A DNA stretch of 64,000 nucleotides from assembly GCA_035403525.1 (NCBI GenBank), contig DAONFE010000004.1, positions 1 through 64,000 on the forward strand. Reading direction: 5' to 3'. The notes under the pieces are model-generated. The model worked only from the letters and a program-made list of their open reading frames with translations, ran no database searches and was not told where the DNA came from. Every line of letters begins with the position of its first letter. Position 1 is the first letter of the stretch. This document shows positions 51,007-59,052 of the stretch, in pieces. This stretch comes from Cryosericum sp035403525 (GTDB lineage: Bacteria; Caldisericota; Caldisericia; Cryosericales; Cryosericaceae). A program made the translations under genes and the position numbers.

Positions 51007-51446
51007 TTGGCCTGCAATGCACCGATATTCTGCTCAAAAACCTTCTCCGCTTTCGCCCGATATGATTCCCAGGTACGAACGTCCCAGATCTCCAGGTGCG
51101 TCAACGCACCGGCGAATACGACCTCTTTGTCCAGTTGTGCATACTCTCGCAGATGTTGCGGTATGAAAATGCGACCGACCTTGTCGAGTTCAACCGTTGC
51201 TGCTCCGCTGAAGAGAACGCGGACGAAAGCCCGAGTGTCTGATGAGACAGGAATGAGATCACCATAGAACCGTTCAATGATAGAGGTCCACACTCTGTCA
51301 TCGAAAAGGTACAGGCACCGATCCATGCCTTTGGTGAGAACATAGGGGGCGTCTGCATCGGTGCGATAATGCGCCGGGAACATCGTGCGCCCCTTGTCGT
51401 CCAGGGAGTACCGATATTCACCGATGAAGGAACGCTCCTTGTTCAT
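51003..51446 (-). CDS. mraZ: Transcriptional regulator MraZ
   Basis: DNA-binding protein of the AbrB-like double SpoVT fold that represses its own dcw promoter in several bacteria. The 147-residue protein has two repeats: FIGEYRYSLDDKGRTMFPAHY and VELDKVGRIFIPQHLREYAQL, each ending in the family's DxxGR signature. The ATG at 51446 has no Shine-Dalgarno sequence; the predicted -10 box is only six bases upstream, so the message may be leaderless. Three GTGG repeats with 10-base spacing lie immediately upstream. Confidence 0.93.
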   Translation of the reverse strand: MNKERSFIGEYRYSLDDKGRTMFPAHYRTDADAPYVLTKGMDRCLYLFDDRVWTSIIERFYGDLIPVSSDTRAFVRVLFSGAATVELDKVGRIFIPQHLREYAQLDKEVVFAGALTHLEIWDVRTWESYRAKAEKVFEQNIGALQAK

Positions 51447-51452
51447 GGCGTA

Positions 51453-51490
51453 AGTATACCACAATTTCCCACTTTTTACCACAATTGTGG
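51453..51490 (-). promoter_or_regulatory. Promoter and MraZ-type operator of the dcw cluster
   Basis: On the minus strand three GTGG repeats begin exactly 10 bases apart (plus-strand CCAC at 51459, 51469 and 51479), as in MraZ binding sites. The most proximal is joined to TGGTATACT, an extended -10 element (TATACT at 51453-51458). The distal repeat lies in the perfect palindrome CCACAATTGTGG (51479-51490). No good -35 is seen. Confidence 0.65.
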
Positions 51491-51511
51491 CACAAACGCC
51501 AAGAGCACGTC

Positions 51512-52546
51512 CTAGACTATCGTTCCGCCTCCGAGTACGAACCGGTCCTGATAAAACACTGCAGCCTGCCCCGGGGTCACTGCGAACACTGGGACACTGG
51601 TGTGTATGAGAGCTCTGTCATCGGACAGCCTTTTGACATCGGCAGTCACCGGTCTTGCCCTGTAGCGGGTAACAACGTCAGAGGTAAAGGTCTCCAAGCG
51701 TGCAGTGGGAAGATGCTGCCACCGGAGCTCTGCCACCTCGAACGTGTCACGCATGCACTCGCTGCGTGTCCCAACTATCAGCTGGTTGTCAGACTGGCGC
51801 TTCTCGACAACGTAGAGCCTCTCCCCTGAGCTGATGCCCAGGCCGCTCCGCTGTCCGATGGTATACGACGCCAGCCCCTCGTGTCTTCCGACAACCGTCC
51901 CCTCGCTCAGGAGCACGGGCCCTGGAGGTCCGCCAACCCGCCGGCGTGTCTCCACCGCAAGGCTGTCCACAAGGAAGCAGAGGTCCTGACTTTCGCGCTG
52001 TGCCAGAAGTTCTGCAGGAAACGATTCTGCTGCAAGAGACTTCACATCCCGTTTCAACCTTCCTGCCAGTGGAAAGACTGCCCTCTTCCGTACCTCAGGA
52101 GACAGGCGATAGAGGAAGTACGACTGGTCCTTGGCAGCGTCTTTGCCCCGACAGATCAGGTCACCATCCGGGGAGTGCACGATGCCCGCGTAGTGTCCGC
52201 TGGCGACAAGGTCGGCACCAAGCTGATGCGCGGCGTCCAAGAGCCCCTGCCACTTCACTCGCTCATTGCAGAGAAGGCAGGGGTTGGGCGTGCCGCCAGC
52301 CGCTATACCTCGCCAGAACGGACTCACGACCTCAGACTCGAAGAGGAGGCTCATGTCGATCTGGTGCCAAGGTATGCCCAGATGCTCGCACTGGGCTCTT
52401 GCCCGTCGCGTCGATGCAAGGTCACAACAGTGACTCCGATCCGAGAAGTGGAGTGTGACACCAATGACCTGCTCCTGGGCATCTCTCAGCAGCAACGCGG
52501 CAACAGCGGAGTCTGTCCCCCCGCTCATTCCAACGACAATGCTCAT
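51512..52546 (-). CDS. mnmA: tRNA-specific 2-thiouridylase MnmA
   Basis: Adds sulphur to uridine 34 of tRNAs for Lys, Glu and Gln. The 344-residue protein has the PP-loop motif MSGGTDSAVAALLL (usually SGGVDS), the two catalytic cysteines in GTPNPCLLCNERVKW and ESQDLCFL, and KDQSYFLYRLS. The C-terminal beta-barrel is present. Start ATG at 52546, with no strong ribosome-binding site. It is the last gene of holB-ricT-mnmA, ending just before the mraZ promoter. Confidence 0.94.
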   Translation of the reverse strand: MSIVVGMSGGTDSAVAALLLRDAQEQVIGVTLHFSDRSHCCDLASTRRARAQCEHLGIPWHQIDMSLLFESEVVSPFWRGIAAGGTPNPCLLCNERVKWQGLLDAAHQLGADLVASGHYAGIVHSPDGDLICRGKDAAKDQSYFLYRLSPEVRKRAVFPLAGRLKRDVKSLAAESFPAELLAQRESQDLCFLVDSLAVETRRRVGGPPGPVLLSEGTVVGRHEGLASYTIGQRSGLGISSGERLYVVEKRQSDNQLIVGTRSECMRDTFEVAELRWQHLPTARLETFTSDVVTRYRARPVTADVKRLSDDRALIHTSVPVFAVTPGQAAVFYQDRFVLGGGTIV

Positions 52547-52624
52547 CGCAGCGGCGCACTTCTCAGGAGAAAACGCAACGCGCAGATAGAACTGTGCAGC
52601 CCACTGCAGGCACGGCGCCGTAAC

Positions 52625-53368
52625 CTATCCCTCGGCCGCACTGGAGTCCTTGGGCCCACCTCTGCCATTGTTTCCTGAAGTCTCGGAGTACTCGTACGTC
52701 TCATAGCGAAGGCAGCACATGAGTTTGCCACAGACGCCCGTTATCTTGCTGGGATTGAGGCTGAGGTTCTGAACCCGCGCACACTTGAGACTCACGGGCT
52801 TGATCTCCTTGAGAAAACAGTTGCAGCACAGCTCACGGCCACACATGCCCACAGTGGCAAAGAACCTTGTCTCATCACGTGACCCGATCTGCCACATCTG
52901 AACCTTGGCCTTCAGTGCCCTTGACAGCGTAGACACGAGGGACCTGAAGTCGACCCGGGTATCCGCGGTAAAGTAGAACACATACTGCTTGCCAGAAAAG
53001 GACAATTCGCAGTTGACCAGGTGAATTGGCAAAGCCGCGTCGCGTATCTGCTCCTTGCACAACGCAATTGCAGCGTCCTGCTTACGCTCGTTCTCCGCGA
53101 GCCGTTCAATGTCTTCCGGCGTCAAACGTCGCACGTATTTGAGAATGCTGGCCGGCCGTTTTCTCGGAGCATTGTCATGACGGGCGTACCCTATGACAAC
53201 ATGGACCAGCTCCTTGTCCGAGCCAACCGCCAGGACCTCATCGCCCGGCACCAGATGCGTCCCGTCACTGACCTCAATTGCGTAGGTCTGGTATGACTTG
53301 GCCGAGCGCGCGCTCAGACGCCGCTGCGACCCGCAGGTAGCCGGTAACATGTATGTTCGATCACTCAT
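52625..53368 (-). CDS. ricT: PSP1-domain protein RicT (YaaT)
   Basis: In Bacillus RicT forms a complex with RicA and RicF that binds iron-sulphur clusters and stimulates RNase Y processing of mRNA. The 247-residue protein has the PSP1 domain with conserved cysteines in ATVGMCGRELCCNCFLKE and ITGVCGKLMCCLRYETYEY. Its start overlaps the holB stop by 8 bases. The holB-ricT pairing and the rny gene in the same window agree with that role. Confidence 0.92.
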   Translation of the reverse strand: MSDRTYMLPATCGSQRRLSARSAKSYQTYAIEVSDGTHLVPGDEVLAVGSDKELVHVVIGYARHDNAPRKRPASILKYVRRLTPEDIERLAENERKQDAAIALCKEQIRDAALPIHLVNCELSFSGKQYVFYFTADTRVDFRSLVSTLSRALKAKVQMWQIGSRDETRFFATVGMCGRELCCNCFLKEIKPVSLKCARVQNLSLNPSKITGVCGKLMCCLRYETYEYSETSGNNGRGGPKDSSAAEG

Positions 53369-54284
53369 CTGTTGTCATTCTCCTTAGCTCAAGCAGAGCA
53401 TTCGTCACGACCAGCTCTGCGTTCACGTTCTGTTCCACATGCTGGAGGCGATCTCCAAGGCGATCCAGAAACGGGATTACACGCGATTCATCGAGCACAA
53501 AGTTGACACGCGCCAGCTCTGGCTCAATATCCAGCGAAACGTGTGCAAGAGGGGGAAGCTTGCCGCGAGCTCGCAGGACACCTTCCATGAACACGGCAAT
53601 GGAACGCAAAGCCTCCATGGCGTTCTCCCGCTGGGTCGCACTGGCATCCATCCTCAGGAGGCGGCTGCTTGCATCCCCCAGGCTGAGATTCGCTTTCGCA
53701 TAGTTCAACAGAACGTCCAGCGCAGCGTCCTCATCCTGCTGTTGTCCGCCCGCCTGGACCGCGTCTGCCCCGACGTCAGCCTGAACCTTGACGACCTGAA
53801 CGCGCGACCGAATGGTCGGAAGCACCCTCCGGCTGTTGCGGGACAGTAGAAGGAACACATTGCCCGCAATCGGTTCCTCAATAGTCTTAAGAACCCTGTC
53901 GGCGGCGACATCGGTGAAAAAATCAACTCCGCGGAAGACGCTCACCCTCAAGGAGCCGGGCGCGGTCTTGATGCATGCATACGCAATAAACTGGTCCACG
54001 GCCTCAATGTCCAGCTTTGCTCCATCTCCGAACACACGCATGTTTGGCGAACCGCCGGCCTGAATCTGTCTGCACGAGGCGCACACGTCGCAGTACTGTC
54101 CGGGCAGATGTTCACCAGTACAGTTTCCGGCCTTCGCCAGAGCAGTGGCAAGCGCCAGCTTGGCTCCGTCGTCCCTGCCGACAAGAAGATATGCGTGCGA
54201 CAGTTTTCCTGACGCCAGCGCCGCCTCAAAACAACGCGTTGCGGCACATGGTCCGATTGCATCTTCTATGCGCTTCGCCGACAA
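53361..54284 (-). CDS. holB: DNA polymerase III delta-prime subunit
   Basis: Part of the clamp loader that places the sliding clamp on DNA. The 307-residue protein has an AAA+ fold beginning LASGKLSHAYLLVG, the zinc motif CDVCASCRQIQAGG, RVSVFRGVDFFTDVAADRVLK, EPIAGNVFLLLSRNSRRVLPTIRSRVQ. The P-loop is degenerate, as expected for delta-prime. I choose TTG at 54284 because GGAGG lies seven bases upstream and the predicted promoter would start transcription near 54359. ATG at 54350, only about nine bases after that start and without a ribosome-binding site, is the alternative. Confidence 0.9.
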   Translation of the reverse strand: MSAKRIEDAIGPCAATRCFEAALASGKLSHAYLLVGRDDGAKLALATALAKAGNCTGEHLPGQYCDVCASCRQIQAGGSPNMRVFGDGAKLDIEAVDQFIAYACIKTAPGSLRVSVFRGVDFFTDVAADRVLKTIEEPIAGNVFLLLSRNSRRVLPTIRSRVQVVKVQADVGADAVQAGGQQQDEDAALDVLLNYAKANLSLGDASSRLLRMDASATQRENAMEALRSIAVFMEGVLRARGKLPPLAHVSLDIEPELARVNFVLDESRVIPFLDRLGDRLQHVEQNVNAELVVTNALLELRRMTTDE

Positions 54285-54365
54285 TCCGATACCTCCGCCG
54301 CGTGCACGGCCGTGCGCCTGCAGTGGTCTATCAGGCACCGTGCCGAGCATCGCTTGCTGGCCAAG

Positions 54366-54394
54366 AGTATATACTCCAGCAGCCCGACATGCAA
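54366..54394 (-). promoter_or_regulatory. Predicted promoter of holB-ricT-mnmA
   Basis: TTGCAT, a 17-base spacer and TATACT on the minus strand lie in the 195-base gap after the dnaJ terminator. The start site would be near 54359, leaving a 75-base leader to the preferred TTG start of holB. Confidence 0.55.
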
Positions 54395-54422
54395 TGAAGG
54401 CCTTCTCCCTCGCAACTGACAA

Positions 54423-54449
54423 CCCCGCCGGAGTTGCGCTCCGGCGGGG
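54423..54449 (-). terminator. Intrinsic terminator of grpE-dnaK-dnaJ
   Basis: CCCCGCCGGAG and CTCCGGCGGGG form a perfect 11-base GC-rich stem around a 5-base loop, 31 bases after the dnaJ stop, followed by TTGTCAGTTG. The T-run is short, but the stem is the strongest in the window. Confidence 0.75.
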
Positions 54450-54479
54450 CATGAGACAACCTCTGTCCTCGGCGACTGC

Positions 54480-55583
54480 CTACTTCTCGAGGTCCACGAG
54501 CTGCTTGTACAACTTGCGCTGCTCAGCCGTCAGGGTTCTGGGAACAGCGATCTCTACACGGACGATGTAGTCTCCCCGGCGACGCTCTCCCACAGCCTGA
54601 GCCCCCTTGCCCCGTATGCGCACTTCCGTGCCATGCTGGCTACCTGCGGGTATGGTGACCGCCTCCGTTCCACCCTCAAGAAGAGGGACCTCAACGCTCG
54701 TCCCAAGCACTGCCTTTGATGGGGGTATGCGCACCGTGTGGTACAACAGATTGCCGCGCCGTTCAAACCGCGGATCAGGCTGCACAGTAATGAGCAGGTA
54801 CAGATCTCCGGACGCACCGCCATGCTTGCCGGCATCTCCCTGCCCGGCAATGCGAACCTTCATGCCGCTGTCCACGCCAGCAGGAATAGTAACCTCGATG
54901 GTCTTGTCGACCCGGGCCACGCCCGACCCCTTGCAGGTGGGGCATGGAGAATCGATGACTCTGCCTTCGCCTCTACAGGTCGGACAGACTCCTGCTGTCA
55001 CCACCCTTCCGAATATGGTGTCCTGAGTCTGGCGGACCTCGCCACTGCCCCCACACGTTGGACAGACTTTGGGAGAAGTCCCTGGAGCGGCTCCACTGCC
55101 GTGGCACGTCGCACATGTATCGTATCGGCGTATCTGGATCTCTTTCTTGGTCCCGAACACCGCCTCTTTGAGCGTCAGCGTCATGGAAACGCTGAGGTCA
55201 CGACCCCTCGGAGACTCCTCCGGCTGTTGGGTTGCCTGCGACCGGCCGAATCCACCCATGAAACTCCCGAAGAGGTCCCCAAAGTCGAAGCCACCAAACG
55301 TGTCGCCAGCACCTCCGTACTGAGGTGTCCACCCTTGGCCGGCACCTGGAAAACCCGGTGCTCCTGCTTTGCCATAGGTGTCGTACTGCTCACGCTTGGC
55401 CGGGTCACTCAATGTTTCATACGCCTCGTTTACCTCGGCCATGTGCTTGGGTGCTTCCGGGTCGTCCTTGTGGAGGTCGGGATGGTATTTCTTGACCAGC
55501 TCCCGATAGGCCCTCTTGATGTCATCCTGGGAGGCCCCTTTGGGCACTCCCAGTATGTCGTAGTAGTCTCGATCAGTTGCCAC
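54480..55583 (-). CDS. dnaJ: Chaperone protein DnaJ
   Basis: Co-chaperone that delivers clients to DnaK and stimulates its ATPase. The 367-residue protein has a J domain with the HPD motif in VKKYHPDLHKDDPEAPKHM, a Gly/Phe-rich stretch (70-120), four CxxCxGxG zinc repeats (CATCHGSG, CPTCGGSG, CPTCRGEG, CPTCKGSG) and the C-terminal substrate-binding domain. I choose GTG at 55583, five bases after GGAGG, rather than the GTG at 55595. It follows dnaK in the heat-shock operon. Confidence 0.96.
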   Translation of the reverse strand: MATDRDYYDILGVPKGASQDDIKRAYRELVKKYHPDLHKDDPEAPKHMAEVNEAYETLSDPAKREQYDTYGKAGAPGFPGAGQGWTPQYGGAGDTFGGFDFGDLFGSFMGGFGRSQATQQPEESPRGRDLSVSMTLTLKEAVFGTKKEIQIRRYDTCATCHGSGAAPGTSPKVCPTCGGSGEVRQTQDTIFGRVVTAGVCPTCRGEGRVIDSPCPTCKGSGVARVDKTIEVTIPAGVDSGMKVRIAGQGDAGKHGGASGDLYLLITVQPDPRFERRGNLLYHTVRIPPSKAVLGTSVEVPLLEGGTEAVTIPAGSQHGTEVRIRGKGAQAVGERRRGDYIVRVEIAVPRTLTAEQRKLYKQLVDLEK

Positions 55584-55626
55584 ATCGACCTCCACTCAAG
55601 CGTTTAACACACAATTCAGTGACCAG

Positions 55627-57471
55627 CTATGCCTTTGGCGTACCTTCTCCCTCGACTGTCTGCCCATCCTGGGGCGGCTGCTGGGTTCCGGTCTGTCCCT
55701 CGGGCCCCTGTCCGGACGATGGCTGCCGCTGCAGGTCTTCTGTTACTTTAGTGAACGCAGCGTTCACTTCGTCAATCTTCGCCTCTATCTCGGATGTCTT
55801 GTTGTCACGCACAAGGTTCTCGAGTTCAGTCAGCTTTTCTTCAGCCTCCTGCCGAACCTGCGGCGAGATCTTGTCGGCGTTCTCGGTAAGCGTCTTGCGA
55901 CCACTGAACACGACCTGGTCTGCCCGGTTCTTAAGCTCGACTTCTTCCTTGACTCTCTTGTCCTGTTCAGCAAACTGCTCTGCCTCACGCTTCATGCGCT
56001 CAATCTCTTCATCCTTCAACTTTGTAGCATTCTCGATAGTGATGTGCTGCTCCTTACCCGTGGCTTTGTCCTTCGCAGTCACATGGACGATGCCGTTCGC
56101 ATCGATGTCATAGCTCACCTCGATCTGGGGCATGCCCCGCGGGGCAGGTGCAATGCCATCGAGTATAAACCGCCCAAGGGACATGTTGTCCTTGGCCATG
56201 GGCCGTTCTCCCTGGAGCACATGGATTTCGACCTGAGTCTGGTTGTCAGCCGCTGTCGTAAATGTCTGTGTCTTGGAGATCGGGACGGCTGTGTTTCTCT
56301 TGATCATCTCTGTGAATACGCCTCCGAGAGTCTCGATACCAAGAGTAAGAGGTGTCACATCAACGAGGACCATGCCGCTCTTTACTTCTCCAGCCATGAT
56401 GCCTCCCTGAATGGCGGCACCCATGGCAACGCACTCCATCGGGTCAATGCCACGTTCCGGAGCCTTGCCAAAATAGCTCTCCACGAACTTCTGTACCATT
56501 GGCATTCTCGTCGGGCCGCCCACCAGAATGATGTTGTCAATCTGCTGCGGCGTGAGGCCCGCATCCGAGAGCGCGCGGTTGATGGGTTCACGGCAACGCT
56601 CAATGATAGGTTGCACCAGCGATTCCAGTTTGGCACGTGTAATCGGCATGACCAGGTGCTTCGGGCCGCTGGCATCTGCGGTGATGAACGGCAGGTTGAT
56701 CGTTGTCTCGAAGGTCGTCGAAAGTTCTACCTTTGCCTTCTCAACTCCCTCACGCAAACGCTGCATGGCCATCTTGTCAGCACGCAGGTCAATTCCTGTC
56801 TGGGTGCGGAAGTCGTCTGCCACGAAGTTCAGCAGGGCATTGTCCATGTCCGTGCCGCCAAGCTGTGTGTCGCCGGACGTAGCAAGAACAGTGAACACGT
56901 TGCCGCCGAAATCCATGATAGTAACATCCAGCGTTCCCCCGCCAAAGTCAAACACGAGAATCTTGTGTTCTCCTTCAGTCTTGTCGAGCCCATACGCAAA
57001 CGCTGCTGCCGTGGGCTCATTGATCAGACGCACAACCTCGAGCCCTGCAATCTCGCCGGCATCCTTAGTGGCCTGCCGCTGGGCGTCGTTGAAATATGCA
57101 GGCACCGTGATGACCGCCTTGGACACCTTCTGTCCGAGGAACGCCTCCGCATCGTTCTTGATTTTGCGGAGGATGAAGGCGCTGATCTGCTGTGGTGTAT
57201 AGGTCTTGCCAAACACAGAAACCGTGTAGTCCGTCCCCATTTTGCGCTTGATTGCCTGAATGGTGGATTCCGGGTTCAGTGCTGCCTGCCTCCGTGCGGG
57301 TTCTCCGACAAGAACCTGCCCATCCTTTGTAAACGCAACGTACGAAGGTACGGCCTTCCCTCCGATGCTGACTCCTTCGGCCGCGGGAACGATGGTTGGC
57401 TTGCCGCCGACCATGACTGCAGCCGCCGAATTTGAAGTCCCCAGGTCAATTCCGATGATTTTCTCTTCCAT
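55627..57471 (-). CDS. dnaK: Chaperone protein DnaK (Hsp70)
   Basis: ATP-dependent Hsp70 chaperone. The 614-residue protein has the nucleotide-binding domain (GIDLGTSNSAAAVMV, VFDFGGGTLDVTIMDF, ILVGGPTRMP), linker VLVDVTPLTLG, the substrate-binding domain and a Gly/Gln/Pro-rich C-terminal tail ending EGEGTPKA instead of the EEVD of eukaryotes. The ATG at 57471 is 10 bases after AGGAGG; ATG at 57480 is too close to it. It is between grpE and dnaJ. Confidence 0.97.
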   Translation of the reverse strand: MEEKIIGIDLGTSNSAAAVMVGGKPTIVPAAEGVSIGGKAVPSYVAFTKDGQVLVGEPARRQAALNPESTIQAIKRKMGTDYTVSVFGKTYTPQQISAFILRKIKNDAEAFLGQKVSKAVITVPAYFNDAQRQATKDAGEIAGLEVVRLINEPTAAAFAYGLDKTEGEHKILVFDFGGGTLDVTIMDFGGNVFTVLATSGDTQLGGTDMDNALLNFVADDFRTQTGIDLRADKMAMQRLREGVEKAKVELSTTFETTINLPFITADASGPKHLVMPITRAKLESLVQPIIERCREPINRALSDAGLTPQQIDNIILVGGPTRMPMVQKFVESYFGKAPERGIDPMECVAMGAAIQGGIMAGEVKSGMVLVDVTPLTLGIETLGGVFTEMIKRNTAVPISKTQTFTTAADNQTQVEIHVLQGERPMAKDNMSLGRFILDGIAPAPRGMPQIEVSYDIDANGIVHVTAKDKATGKEQHITIENATKLKDEEIERMKREAEQFAEQDKRVKEEVELKNRADQVVFSGRKTLTENADKISPQVRQEAEEKLTELENLVRDNKTSEIEAKIDEVNAAFTKVTEDLQRQPSSGQGPEGQTGTQQPPQDGQTVEGEGTPKA

Positions 57472-57518
57472 TGTCAACATACCTCCTTGTTCATAGTATT
57501 CTCGTCACTACTCAACAG

Positions 57519-58082
57519 TTATTCCTGTACATCCGCAGCATCTGGCGCGGCGCTCGGTGGCGCAGAGACGACGTCAACTACTGCGGGTCGCAGTAACATA
57601 TCGCCTAACCTGTATCCATCTCTCAGCACGTGTACTACGGTGTTGGGAGGCAAATCTGAATCTGTCACTACATGGGCAATTTCACAGGTGCCCGAATCGT
57701 AGGGGGCGCCCTCAAGCCCTTCTATTCTGTGGATACCGTTTCGTATGAGAAACTGGTTCAGCTGGGCAAGAACGGCCTTCGCACCGGCAAGCAGACTGCC
57801 TCCATCGCCTCCCGAAGCTTCCTCTCCATGGCGGACCAGCTGCTCAAAGCTGTCCACCACCGACAACAGGTCCAGGAAAAGCGCTGATTTGGTCCTGGCC
57901 TCGAACGAGCTCTTGTCGCGCTGTAGTGTTGCCTGATCCCGGATGCGCATCATCTGCTCTTCGTGCACGGAGCTCTCCAGGCGGGCCACCTCTTGTTCAA
58001 GTTCCTGTACTTTGGCCCGAAGCGTTTTCACCGCATCGCCTCCATCACTGTTAGCCTGTACCTCCGGATTCTCAGTAGCCAT
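57519..58082 (-). CDS. grpE: Nucleotide exchange factor GrpE
   Basis: Exchanges ADP for ATP on DnaK. The 187-residue protein has an N-terminal helical coiled coil (VKTLRAKVQELEQEVARLE), then FLDLLSVVDSFEQLVRH, LLAGAKAVLAQLNQFLIRNGIH and the C-terminal beta domain PNTVVHVLRDGYRLGDMLLRPA, the strongest family signature. I choose ATG at 58082 with GAGGAGG eight bases upstream; an in-frame ATG at 58151 with a GAGG is possible and would add 23 residues. It is the first gene of the operon, driven by a CIRCE-regulated promoter. Confidence 0.94.
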   Translation of the reverse strand: MATENPEVQANSDGGDAVKTLRAKVQELEQEVARLESSVHEEQMMRIRDQATLQRDKSSFEARTKSALFLDLLSVVDSFEQLVRHGEEASGGDGGSLLAGAKAVLAQLNQFLIRNGIHRIEGLEGAPYDSGTCEIAHVVTDSDLPPNTVVHVLRDGYRLGDMLLRPAVVDVVSAPPSAAPDAADVQE

Positions 58083-58228
58083 CCGGATGTCCTCCTCGGG
58101 ATGTTGCTCTTTTCCCTGCTGACCACTTGGTTCCTCTGATGCATACCACATAGTTCGTGTCCTCACCGCTGGCTCTCCATATAACGTGCGTATCTCAACT
58201 ACTGATAAACAACTGTTCTCACAGCCAG

Positions 58229-58255
58229 TTAGCACTCTCAGACATAGACTGCTAA
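58229..58255 (-). promoter_or_regulatory. CIRCE operator (HrcA binding site)
   Basis: TTAGCACTC, nine bases, then GACTGCTAA match the CIRCE consensus TTAGCACTC-N9-GAGTGCTAA with one mismatch. It lies directly downstream of the predicted start site (near 58259), the classical position for HrcA repression. A further GACTGCTAA half-site at 58257-58265 touches the -10 box. No hrcA gene is in the window. Confidence 0.85.
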
Positions 58256-58265
58256 CGACTGCTAA

Positions 58266-58293
58266 ATTGTAGTGCAAAGGACTGGGCTGTCAA
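58266..58293 (-). promoter_or_regulatory. Sigma-70 promoter of grpE-dnaK-dnaJ
   Basis: On the minus strand TTGACA (perfect), a 16-base spacer and TACAAT (5 of 6). With the CIRCE operator beside it this is the most convincing promoter in the window. The leader to the chosen grpE start is about 177 bases. Confidence 0.85.
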
Positions 58294-58314
58294 GCGTACA
58301 ATCACTGCAAATAG

Positions 58315-58342
58315 TTGATTTCTTGGCAAGGCACACGATAAT
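58315..58342 (+). promoter_or_regulatory. Predicted promoter of deoC
   Basis: TTGATT, a 16-base spacer and GATAAT on the plus strand, about 30 bases before the deoC start codon. It diverges from the grpE promoter, and the two -35 boxes are about 22 bases apart. Confidence 0.6.
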
Positions 58343-58372
58343 GTAGCTCATCTGTATGCACGGAGGTTAACA

Positions 58373-59047
58373 ATGTACACGCCAGAGATCTCCCGGATGG
58401 AGCTTGCACATTTCATCGACCATACCTACCTGAAGCCTGAGGCCGGCTCGGCAGATATTGAGCGGGTTGCCATGGAAGCCAAAGAGCTTGGCACTTTTGC
58501 CCTCTGCGTCAACAGTTCCATGGTCGAGACAGCCTACGCTGTGCTCGAAGGTTCTGACGTTCGCCTCGCTTCGACAATTGGCTTCCCCTTCGGCTCTGTC
58601 CTCAGCGTGGCTAAGGCACGTGAGACCGAGTATGCAGTGCGGCACGGCGCAGCCGAGGTCGACACCGTCATCCAGATCGGCTGGCTCAAGGACAAGAACT
58701 ACCGGGGGGTCGCACAGGACATCGAGGCCGTCGTACGTGCCGCAGGGGAAGCGCTGGTGAAAGTCATCCTCGAAACCTGCCTCCTCACCGATGAGGAGAA
58801 ACGGGTAGCCTGCGCAATTGCAGTCGCCGCCGGCGCAGGGTTTGTGAAGACGAGCACGGGGTTCAACAAAGCAGGCGCGACGGAGGACGACGTGAGGCTC
58901 ATGCGCGAAACCGTCGGACCTCTCGTGGGGGTCAAGGCAGCCGGCGGTATCCGTGACCTCAAGACAGCCATTGCCATGCTCAACGCGGGTGCTACCCGGC
59001 TTGGCGCATCTGCATCGGCAGCCATTCTTGCCGAAGCCCGGCCCTAG
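58373..59047 (+). CDS. deoC: Deoxyribose-phosphate aldolase
   Basis: Class I aldolase that splits 2-deoxyribose 5-phosphate into glyceraldehyde 3-phosphate and acetaldehyde during deoxynucleoside use. The 224-residue protein shows the active-site lysine in VKTSTGFNKAGATEDD, GVKAAGGIRDLKTA, and KVILETCLLTDEEK. The ATG follows GGAGG. It is the first gene of the plus-strand group and the start of recO follows 5 bases later; the TAG stop overlaps the recO ribosome-binding site. Confidence 0.96.
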   Translation: MYTPEISRMELAHFIDHTYLKPEAGSADIERVAMEAKELGTFALCVNSSMVETAYAVLEGSDVRLASTIGFPFGSVLSVAKARETEYAVRHGAAEVDTVIQIGWLKDKNYRGVAQDIEAVVRAAGEALVKVILETCLLTDEEKRVACAIAVAAGAGFVKTSTGFNKAGATEDDVRLMRETVGPLVGVKAAGGIRDLKTAIAMLNAGATRLGASASAAILAEARP

Positions 59048-59052
59048 GAATT

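Noticed and set aside
56044..57435. 463-codon plus-strand frame opposite dnaK
   Set aside because: It mirrors dnaK codon by codon in GC-rich sequence, shows no family resemblance and has no ribosome-binding site.
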